Assembly (NCBI GenBank): GCA_012934845.2 | Contig: WNNJ02003349.1 | Span: 44,262-108,261, forward strand | Direction: 5' to 3' | DNA length: 64,000 nt | Origin: Pomphorhynchus laevis | Lineage: Eukaryota; Acanthocephala; Palaeacanthocephala; Echinorhynchida; Pomphorhynchidae | Part shown: positions 55,263-64,000 of the stretch, piece after piece | Layout: every line of letters starts with the position of its first letter | How positions within the stretch are numbered: the stretch's first letter is position 1 | Made by a program: the position numbers and the translations under genes | The notes under the pieces: generated by a model | Databases searched by the model: none | Seen by the model: the letters and a program-made list of their open reading frames with translations, nothing else | Told to the model about the DNA's origin: nothing

Positions 55263-56385
55263 TCACCCCCGAAGAATCCAATCGGCGCGGACTATGCTGG
55301 GTAAACGAGAGACGAGGAGCTTAAGAAACCTTAGCCTTTGCTCTGGGGGACGTCCTCTCGAAAAGAAGACTAATCCCGAAATAGCCCAGGTGCCCCAAAG
55401 GCGCACCTGAGTTTTTTCTTTCAATGACAGATGCTGGGCCCGTTTCAGAGCCCATCTAGCTTTCTTCAGGATACGTTTAAGTCTATACAAGTCAGCTTTC
55501 GCCGACCAGTTCACCGTAACGGTGAACCCCAGGTATTTTACTCGACTGGTGAAGACAGGGAGTGGTTGATTAATCAAAATGGAGGAGAGGGCAGAGAGTG
55601 CTAATCTCTTGAGCTTTTGCTTTGTTGCAGGGGCGCCATGAAAGACAACCACCTGCGATTTGGCGGAGTTTAAAATAAGATTGGACTTGGGTAACTGGTC
55701 TTTTAATCTTAAAAAGAAACGGCTGATGTCCGAGACTATGTCTTTACACCTGTGTCCAGTGAACAGTGCTGTGGTGTCATCAGCGTACACCACAAGACGT
55801 TGTTCGCGTTTAAATATTTTGAATAGTTTAATAGAGGCAGCAAGATATAAGATAGGAGAAAAGAGGGGAACCTTGAGGCACACCCGTAATAGGGTAGAAC
55901 TGACGCGCATCAGGGTCGTCTTCATAGTAAAATCGCTTGGTGTACAGCAGAATCTCCACCCTGTTCACAATTCTCGCAGGCAACCCGAGGGACCTGAGAG
56001 AAGAGATCACAAAGAAAATGGAGATACGGTCAAATGCAGCAGAAAAGTCAAGGAAAACAGCCACAACTAAACGATAGCTATTCTCCCGACAAAACTGTTC
56101 CACTTCACCTACTGCTGAATGGACCGAGCGACCTTTAACGAACCCATGAAAACCAGGAGGGATCAAATTACGTCTACTCAGGTAGTCGCAGATTTTACGC
56201 GCGAGCGCTTTTTCGTAAATCGACACGAGGGCATTTTGAATAGAAATGGGTCGCAGATCGTTAGAGCATGAGCAGAATTTTTTCTTAGGAATAAAAACAC
56301 GCTTACTAATATTAATGCCTGCTACATCGGATGGGGAGGCTAAAAGCATGGTGACGGCCACCTCTCTTCTCTGATCAGCTGTCAA
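55263..56385 (-). pseudogene. LINE copy C reverse transcriptase
   Basis: Two overlapping open frames (56385-55828 and 55925-55263) cover fingers, palm and thumb. YADD is intact. A single frame change near 55860-55900, just before LYLAASIKLF, separates them. The protein is closely similar to copy A, which has YADN. Confidence 0.82.
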
Positions 56386-57163
56386 TAGATGACAGACCCG
56401 AGAAGAAAGTGGAGCGACAGATTTGGAGGTGCCCAGGAGTGCACCCTAGGAGTTAAGGATATCCGTAACAGATATATCCCTACTCCTGAAGTTACACCAA
56501 GGCGGGATTGGTTGAGGTGATTGAGTGGCTCCATAGTTGTGTAGGGCTAGTGACTCCTCCAAAACTTTATCAAGGCCTACATTACCTATCCAACCCAATG
56601 CTCTATCCTTCCAGCAAACAAACTTCTCCTTCTTGAAAATCTTCCAAAAGGAAGACTGAGAAGGATTAAGGCGAGCAATACTCGTCCTATCCCTACTCAG
56701 CTGGAACCTATATCTAGTGCTCCAGTATTCATTCGAGAGAGCCTGTCTGGCGGAAACAGAGAGATTCAGGGAGGTTAAGCAGTTTCGCTAGGACCTTGAG
56801 TTTCGTTGGATTGGGATTGTATATACGACCTTTATAGGTAGTCGATAGAATTGCGGTAGCTTGCGAAAAGATGTAGGTATTAAATTTGGTCAGGCTCTCA
56901 TTTCCTATTCGGGGAAAGAGTTGGAGAGCCGCTTGAAAGAAGGCCACTCTGATTGGATCAAAGTGAAACCTCCTTTGAAGCAACATATCTTCCTCAATTC
57001 TCCAACGAATTAGGTCATGAGAGGTGGACAATTGCTGGCGCGACTGCTCCGTGCAGAGGGGTTTTAACAACCACCTCGAGTGAAGCAGTAAAATGTCGAG
57101 GATAGAATTTGTTGATGTGCAATGAAAGGTGGGGCAGGTGGTTTGTGAATAAATAAATCGTTC

Positions 57164-57643
57164 CTAGCTCTGCGAAGTGCTGCATTGATCCAAGCGACCA
57201 GTTCTGTCGTTGAAGTCCCCCAGTATCATGTCATAACCGCTGTCAATAATACCATCCAGAAGGTTACGGTTCTTATGAATCTCCCCTGGACGAATATAGA
57301 CATTGGCTAGACTGAAGCGTTTACCGTTCTTACTAAGTGAAACTACCAAGCAAGACAGGGCTGGACATGAGTAGTTTAGCAAGAGGGAGGACCTTAAGGA
57401 GCACTTAACTAAGGTCAAGAGTCCTTGAGATGAAGAGGAGTGAGGTGGGGTTATGTACGGAGTATAGTGGGAACAGATATGCTTTGGAATAAATCGAGTA
57501 ATGTCCTGGGGGAGACGGATAGTCCGCGTCTCCTGAAGAACTATAACATCTGCATCTCTAACAGATGGAAGTCTAAGGGCAGAAGCATCTCCCGAGTTCC
57601 ACTGAAGGATATTCAGTGAAAAAGGCTCACGAGTACTCTGCAT
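57164..57643 (-). pseudogene. LINE copy C endonuclease segment
   Basis: An open frame of 159 codons begins ORF2. SLNILQWNSGD, ADVIVLQETRTI, SLANVYIRPGEI and MILGDFNDRTGR are the APE-type metal and catalytic blocks. The start lies just after a stop-rich spacer behind ORF1, as in two-ORF LINEs. Confidence 0.8.
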
Positions 57644-59049
57644 TGTGATGGATTAGTTGGATGGGGGATTGCCAGCCTAGACAGATCTAGGAGCCGGAAG
57701 GTTTCCCTTCCTACCGCTAGTCCCATCTAGGGTTGGCACTTCCCCCTGGGCAGTATCATCATTTCCCCATTGTTTCTGCCTGATCAACTTTCAAATCTTG
57801 ATTGGGGGACGGCGTGAGCAGAGGGCCCCCTTTTGTTCGAGGTCTTGAGTGAAGAAACAGGAAGTTCTGGATTCACGAATAGATTTGATATAGAGGCCGC
57901 TATCAACTCTTGGACCTCTCTTTGAAACGAAACCAAACGCTGATCCATAATCGACAACAGCTCGCTGTCGGACATCCTGGTTGCTGCCTGAGAAAAAGAA
58001 TCAGGTGCCGGCTTAGACGACTTGGAGGGTTTAATGAATAGTAAATGATATTTCTTGAAATGCTCGCATTTCCTACTCCACGCGGGATGCGCTCCTCCGC
58101 AGTTGGAGCAGGCCAGATTATTTGTGCATGGAAACGAGGACTCGGCGGAGGGGCAATCTTTATTACCACATTTCCCACATCGCTAGACCGCACTGCAGCT
58201 GGAGGTCCAGTGCCCCCCCCATTTGTGACACCTGCTACAGTGCGGGTAGGTGTATTCTTCCTTGCCAACCACTCTAAATTTGAGGTTAAAACTCATAAAG
58301 GGGTTTCAGGCGTATTTTTCTAAGAGTTCAGCCTGCCCTATGACGGCGGAGCAGAATCCAACATTAATTGATAGACCGTTCCTCCCCAACAGGGGACGTA
58401 TGTTTTTTATCTTGTAAGTCTTACTAATAAGATGGATGTCTTCTTCCTCCATCTTTGTGAGAAGATTACTTATTTTTAGGGAGGCCATAATAGGTTTTCT
58501 CTCAAATTCAGCAATGTCGCAGAAGTTAGCGACGAAGTACCTCTCAAAGCTCTCCAGGAGGTCCTGGGTAGCAAAGGAAATTTTTATGCTGGTGTCAAAA
58601 TATCTAACTGAGTTGTAGACTACACGGTTTTTCATACTAAGTGCAAACTCTCTTAGAAATTTGTTGTATTGTGCATGTCTTTCTAAAGGCTTTTTTAAAA
58701 TGATTATCCCCGAATTTGGAATCTCGTGGATCTGGGGAAGTAATTCCCCAAAATTCCCATCAATATAAGAAGATCCACTAACCTTGTTGTCTTGAATTGA
58801 CGAAATTTCCATAGCAGTATTGTCTATTTTCGTTGAAACAACAGAATTCTTTGATCGTCCGTCGCTGTGCAAACTCAACATTTTTTTCGATTCCCATAAC
58901 AAAATAAGTAAACTACTTACAGCAACAACAATGAAAAATAACAACAACACAAGTATTTAAATGTAACAAAGCTCGTTGCAAATGTTGCAAGCATATAATG
59001 CCGTAAAACTACATTAAAAGCACAATAACAAATTCAAGATACACAATTA

Positions 59050-59510
59050 AAGATGCAAGTGATTAGCCAGATAAAGCACCGATATACCTCGCACATTGTC
59101 CAAAATGTAAGGCTAAATACGCAGGGGAAACGGGAAGAAGTCTTAGATACCAAATAACTAATAGACGCGCGCACATAAATGCTAAGCTAAACACGGATTC
59201 CATAGTACAACATGCTCCATCGCATGGAACAAATGACTGTTTCACTTATCAAATAATTGAGAGAGTAAAAAGTGAGAAGCTACGTAGATACTGTGAGAGA
59301 TACTGGTTATAACAATTATGTACAGATATGGCACCAGGTGTAAATACAGGTAGAGCAGTTTTAAATGGAGAGACGTTGCATAAGTATTTTATTTTTAGCT
59401 TTTTATCAATTTACGAAAACAGTTATTGTACTGCAGATTTGAATATTTCTAGATTTTGAGAAAGCCGCAAGGCTTTTATTGAATAAAATTATCTCTGTCT
59501 ATTTGTTGGT
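59050..59510 (+). mobile_element. PLE GIY-YIG fragment and 3' end
   Basis: The plus strand reads KAPIYLAHCPKCKAKYAGET and GRSLRYQITNRRAHINAKL, then IIERVKSEKLRRYCERYW: a GIY-YIG domain close to that of the intact PLE. A 3' hairpin (AAGCC, GCAA, GGCTT, then TTATTGAATAAAA) follows at about 59460-59490. Confidence 0.75.
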
Positions 59511-59756
59511 TGATATCAGAAATTCTGATTCATAACTATACATTTTGGTCTTAGAGTGATCCCAACCGGTAGTAAAATAAATTTACTACTAAAATTTATA
59601 TCATATATATAATTTAGTTTTCATCATTTGAATTCTTCAAATGATGAATATATATAATATATAAATTGTGTAACGCCGGAAATATCTGGATATTCTATTA
59701 TATATAATAAAAGTTATTGTTAGAAACCCGTAATGGACAAGCAATAATTTTATTTA

Positions 59757-59800
59757 AGAAACGTTTCGGACAGTTTGTACTTCTTCAGTCTTTACAATAA
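59757..59800 (-). other. PLE 3' motif, minus strand
   Basis: The minus strand reads GACTGAAGAAGTAC then CTGTCCGAAACGTTTCTT and AAATAAAAT. The order of CTGAAGA, GAAACG and AATAAA matches the PLE 3' motif. Helix II is poor. Confidence 0.4.
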
Positions 59801-60069
59801 TGTGTAATTTTTCGCTAGCGTATACGTTTATATAAAAAAACTGTCACGAAAGAATCGACACACGTCTGCGGCGTCCACATAGCGAAATGTTGAATAACTC
59901 AAAAATGGATAATCGTACGTGTTTAGCGATTCATCTGACATAAGAAAATCATTCGCCTGTACCTAAATATGCACCATAATTCACACTGCGGTCGCAATGT
60001 AAATCGAGTGTACAAGAAGGCGATACAGGATCTAAGCATCAATCAAGACATAGTAGTATGCAAAGCTTA

Positions 60070-61790
60070 CAAAGGTAGTAAATAGTTATATGGAGCAAAG
60101 CCGACTACCGAGCCGAAGCGCAGCGCCACCTGAATTTAGACGCATACACTGAAATCTCAGATATCCAACACGAAGAAATAATACGAAAAGTGAACAACAC
60201 TATCGACTTGATATTCAAAAATGACGACCTTGCCAAAAAGTTGAAGTTAGATAACCCTAGGCCAGGAAGGTTTTATATGCTTCCGAAAATACAATATGAT
60301 GATTAAACCTTCCCCTAAACGTCCGATCATTATCAACCGTAGAACATCAACGGAAAAATTTTCCAGGTGGTTGCATGAACAACTGCACCCAATTTTAAAG
60401 GAATCGCAATCATTTATCGGGAGTACATACGAATTCCTTCGTTTTTTCGAACGAGTAAAAGAGATAATCAACAACCAAAATGTGGCAACGATAGACGTGG
60501 AGTCACTCTTCACAATTATTGAGACTAAAAGAGGAGTTCAGGCTATACGAACTATCTTAAGCAACAAACAGTGGGACAAATGTAAGATTGAACGCGTATT
60601 TGAATTACTGAATATAGTGCTAAACTTGAATACCTTTGAATTTAATGGTCGCCTTTATCTTCAAATAAGAGTAACGGCCGTTAGAGCGCCCGTAGGCCCC
60701 ACATACGCCAGCTTATACGTCACGTTTATAGAGGAACGATTCCTACAACAATGCTCACATCGACTATCAATATGGAAACACTATGTCGATATATGCTTAT
60801 AGGTTGGCCATCCGACAAATCACATCTTGTAGAGTTCTGCGAGTCTTTAAATACCAGTTCGGAGCTAAAGTTTAGTCTTGACTTACCTAAAAACTAACAG
60901 ATACCATTCCTTGACACACTAATATACCAACCGAAACCAGGCGAATGGTACACAAAGATGTACCCAAAGGTTCGCAGAATGAAGTCGTATGTACATGCAA
61001 AAAGTGGTCGTCCCAATCCAATAAAAAGGCTGATATTGCGAAATGAAACATACCGCATCCGAAACATTTGTTTATTAGCCTCATATTTCAAGAATGCGCT
61101 GTCTGACTTATCAAAACGGTTTTCAGAAAGAGGATATTCTCTAAAGTAGATACAAAGGCAATTCCTTTACGCTCAGAAGACAGATCGAGAAAGCCTCTTA
61201 TAGCACTCTCCTTGAGAAAAACAAGAAGACAAGCCGAAAGAGATTAACGTTGTTATAGCATACAATCCTGCCTACCGCTACACACAAAAACAATTCGATT
61301 CAATATTCACATCGGTAAACGAGGCGATAGAAAAACTAATGATTCCAATAAGAGTCAGATTTAAGATTCCGACAAGTTTTGCGCATGTGTTAAACTGCAA
61401 CCAAACGAACAAAAAGGCAACATATGAAAGTTACAGGTGCGGTGACAAGCGTTGCGAAGATTGTTAAGATATGGTCGAGACAACTAAGTTCAGCAGCACA
61501 GTCACAAGCCTAAGTTATCCAATTAGACAGCACTTCATGTGCAAATCTGAAAAAATTATTTACCAATCTAGGTGTCAGGTTTGTGCAGCTCAGTATGTCG
61601 GTTAGACAGGGACAAGATACAATATTCGAGCAAAGAATCGGTGGAGAGATTTTAAAGAATTGAAAACAACTGCAGATAGATAAGTATCACACATGATTGA
61701 AAATCGGGATTATTCCACGATTACGACAATTATCGATGAACAAATATCCGATTCCCATATGCGCGAAATAAAATAAAATTTTGGATTGGT
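60070..61790 (+). mobile_element. PLE copy of a third lineage, decayed
   Basis: In order: [13 protein letters not shown] (60270), PKRPIINRRTSTEKFSRWL-type sequence (from 60320), TIDVESLFTIIETKRGVQAI (60497), FEFNGRLYLQIRVTAVRAPV (60640), the catalytic region near 60780 where YVDI stands in place of YIDDI, MKSYVHAKSGRPNPIKRL (60980), a cysteine block (RCGDKRCEDC, 61440) and GIY-YIG sequence (CQVCAAQYVG, 61575). Several stops interrupt it. It is followed directly by its inverted pair of terminal repeats. Confidence 0.8.
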
Positions 61791-62245
61791 CACATATTCT
61801 TCAGCCTGCAAACTCTCGTCACTCCTAGACGGCCATGTGATAGCCGGCAGCCATCGTCAGTAAGATGAACTATCACACGCCGTTTCGGCTGCCTCTCTGA
61901 CATTGTAAAAATAAATTTCCAATATTTAGCTGAAATTGTGGATGGCGTTAGCTCTTAAATCCTACAATTTGCAATGCAGACCATCATTAACAACCAGAGG
62001 ATCAAACTTTCGGATGCTTGACTGTAAGAAACCGAGATTGAGTGAATCAATTCTGGTCTGCATTGCAAATTGTAGGATTTAAGAGCTAACACGACCCACA
62101 ATTTCAGCTAAATGTCTGAAATGCATTTTTACAGTGTAGAGAGGCAGCAGAAACGGCGTGTGATAGCTCATCTTACTGACGATGGCCGCCGGCTATCATA
62201 TGACTGTCTAGGAGTGACAAGAGTTTGCAGGCTGAAGAATATGCT
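61790..62245. repeat. Inverted pair of PLE terminal repeats
   Basis: Arms of about 205 bp (61790-61995 and 62045-62245) face each other around about 50 bases. Each holds GTCACTCCTAGACGGCC-type sequence, the CCGGC core, a GCAGCCGAAACGGCGTG-type block and TTTGCAATGCAGACC or their complements. The sequence is related to the 358-bp family but distinct. The right copy has more changes. Confidence 0.8.
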
Positions 62246-62326
62246 CGATTCAAAAACTTACTTAAACATATGGAAAGAATTGCTATTCGCAATCTCGAGC
62301 AATACCGATTCAAACAAAACCTTAAG

Positions 62327-62328
<2 letters not shown>

Positions 62329-62394
<66 letters not shown>
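62329..62394. repeat. (TA)n microsatellite
   Basis: About 33 TA units lie exactly between the inverted pair region and the first 358-bp unit. This is the third (TA)n tract in the window that abuts a PLE end. Confidence 0.95.
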
Positions 62395-62396
<2 letters not shown>

Positions 62397-64000
62397 CAAG
62401 AATTTTGCCAAAAACCGGAGTTCGATTACAAGCAGAGCAGACTTCGTTATCACTCCTAGACGATCTGATGGTAGCCGGCAGCACTTATCAGTAGGGTGAA
62501 CTACCATCAGTCGTTTCGGCTGCCTTGTGATAAATTGAAAAGGCATCTCCGAGAATTCGCTGACGTGGTAGCATGGGCATAGCCTCTTTAAGCAAACCAC
62601 GTGCTTTCCGGATCATCCTAATTTAATCAGCAGGAAATTTTATTGCTGTCATTGGTTGTTTTCTAACAGGATCCTTTGAGGATACATTTTTATAATATAA
62701 GAGCAGAATGATTTACACTTTAGAAAACAACTAACGACAGCAATAAAATTTTTTGCCGATTAAATTAGGATGATCCGGAAAGCACGTGGTTTGCTTAAAG
62801 AGGCTATGCCCATGCTACCACGTCAGCGAATTCTCGGAGATGCCTTTTCAATTTATCACAAGGCAGCCGAAACGACTGATGGTAGTTCACCCTACTGATG
62901 AGTGCTGCCGGCTACCATCAGATCGTCTAGGAGTGATAACGAAGTCTGCTCTGCTTGTAATTGAACTCCGGTTTTTGGCAAAATTCTTGATTATACAACT
63001 GTAGCTTGTAAGCTCCAGGAGAACAGTGTAAACCATTCTGCTCTTCTATTATAAAAATGTATCCTCAAAGGATCCTGTTAGAAAACAACCAACGACAGCA
63101 ATAAAATTTCCTGCCGATTAAATTAGGATGATCCGGAAAGCACGTGGTTTGCTTAAAGAGGCTATGCCCATGCTACCACGTCAGCGAATTCTCGGAGATG
63201 CCTTTTCAATATATCACAAGGCAGCCGAAACGACTGATGGTAGTTCACCCTACTGATGAGTGCTGCCGGCTACCATCAGATCGTCTAGGAGTGATAACGA
63301 AGTCTGCTCTGCTTGTAATTGAACTCCGGTTTTTGGCAAAATTCTTGATTATACAACTGTAGCTTGTAAGCTCCCGGAGAACAGTGTAAACCATTCTGCT
63401 CTTATATTATAAAAATGTATCCTCAAAGGATCCTGTTAGAAAACAACCAACGACAGCAATAAAATTTCCTGCCGATTAAATTAGGATGATCCGGAAAGCA
63501 CGTGGTTTGCTTAAAGAGGCTATGCCCATGCTACCACGTCAGCGAATTCTCGGAGATGCCTTTTCAATTTATCACAAGGCAGCCGAAACGACTGATGGTA
63601 GTTCACCCTACTGATGAGTGCTGCGACGATCTGATGGTAGCCGGCAGCACTCATCAGTAGGGTGAACTACCATCAGTCGTTTCGGCTGCCTTGTGATAAA
63701 TTGAAAAGGCATCTCCGAGAATTCGCTGACGTGGTAGCATGGGCATAGCCTCTTTAAGCAAACCACGTGCTTTCCGGATCATCCTAATTTAATCGGCAGG
63801 AAATTTTATTGCTGTCGTTGGTTGTTTTCTAACAGGATCCTTTGAGGATACATTTTTATAATATAAGAGCAGAATGATTTACACTGTTCTCCGGGAGCTT
63901 ACAAGCTACAGTTGTATAATCAAGAATTTTGCCAAAAACCGGAGTTCGATTACAAGCAGAGCAGACTTCGTTATCACTCCTAGACGATCTGATGGTAGCC
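62395..64000. repeat. Array of 358-bp PLE terminal repeats in alternating orientation
   Basis: One unit at 62395-62690 reads in one direction. From about 62730 to 63624 units read in the opposite direction with a 358-bp period (GGATCCTGTTAG at 63070 and 63428). At 63624-63625 the direction flips again inside the core, and a further unit runs to the window end. Units are nearly identical, differing by single bases (CTCCAGG and CTCCCGG). The same unit stands upstream of the PLE ORF at 21.69 kb, which identifies it as that family's terminal repeat. Confidence 0.85.

Larger units (their letters stand above)
55200..58950 (-). mobile_element. LINE copy C (Jockey/I-like), best preserved of the three
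   Basis: Right to left: ORF1 at 58881-58306 (MLSLHSDGRSK, IIILKKPLERHAQYNKFL, MASLKISNLLTKMEEEDIHL), zinc knuckles at about 58280-58080 (HCSRCHKWGGHW, CSNCGGAHPAWSRKC), a post-knuckle segment at 57975-57784, endonuclease at 57643-57164 (ILQWNSGD, VIVLQETRT, LGDFNDRTGRLDQC), RT at 56385-55263 with HGFVKGRSVHSAVGEVEQ, FDRISIFFVI, VPQGSPLF and YADDTTALF. Only a few breaks are visible. Its 3' end stands next to the 5' end of copy B in the same orientation. Confidence 0.87.

Noticed and set aside
61850-61890. Type II hammerhead with opened helix II
   Set aside because: The 21 bases between GAAAC and CTGACGA cannot hold helix III, a cleavage triplet and helix I together. It is kept as an unexplained module instead.
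62112-62600. Proteins with IYIYIY repeats (also at 23891-24213 and 28265-28621)
   Set aside because: They are translations of (TA)n tracts.
62869-62935. HDV-like ribozyme in the PLE terminal repeat
   Set aside because: The two helices interleave as in HDV, but there is no P4 or joining strand between the 3' halves, and 8-9 bases separate the inner hairpin from P1.

Overview
The window comes from an AT-rich invertebrate animal genome. It has spliced host genes with consensus GT-AG introns, a potassium channel closest to insect Shaw (Kv3-type), and very heavy retrotransposon content. A protostome host is likely, perhaps an arthropod or chelicerate; the sequence alone does not fix the clade.

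Host genes. A Shaw-type voltage-gated K+ channel lies on the + strand as four coding exons (14638-14957, 18813-19035, 35371-36433, 38462-38529). Their phases fit exactly and give about 557 residues with T1, S1-S6 and a TVGYGD filter. Its introns of 3.9, 16.3 and 2.0 kb are packed with element debris. On the - strand, convergent with Shaw, is a two-exon gene for a single-pass membrane protein of about 401 residues and unknown function (44716-44926, then 39211-40205).

Retroelements. Almost everything else is Penelope-like elements (PLEs) and LINEs. At least four PLE lineages are present. One looks intact: a GIY-YIG PLE ORF at 25690-28245 with a protein-identical inverted partial copy at 24032-25680, and (TA)n tracts on both sides. 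A very AT-rich PLE lineage has two near-identical RT copies (19.4-20.8 kb and 47.3-48.5 kb) and many scattered terminal pieces. A third lineage lies at 60.1-62.2 kb. A 358-bp terminal repeat of PLE type recurs at 10.3-11.0, 21.7 and 62.4-64.0 kb. LINEs with zinc-knuckle ORF1, APE endonuclease and RT lie at 4.9-8.5 (+), 51.4-55.2 (-) and 55.2-58.9 kb (-). A 5' part of a different LINE occupies 0-2.1 kb (-).

RNA motifs and palindromes. This is the most unusual layer. A 464-bp tandem array inside a TIR-bounded element (28528-29864) carries two near-canonical hammerhead ribozymes. Further hammerhead-like cores sit at 9620-9664 (-), 40642-40689 (+) and 42225-42268 (+). Five short elements of about 215-240 bp at 16.4, 21.1, 40.5, 41.9 and 44.4 kb share one architecture: a near-perfect palindrome plus a short unpaired tail. 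Four have direct repeats at the insertion point, and three of the five carry a hammerhead-like core in at least one arm. Separately, terminal repeats of three PLE families share a GAAAC-N21-CTGAYGA module with fixed spacing, flanked by complementary strands. In two of the families this comes with a covarying pseudoknot-like helix.
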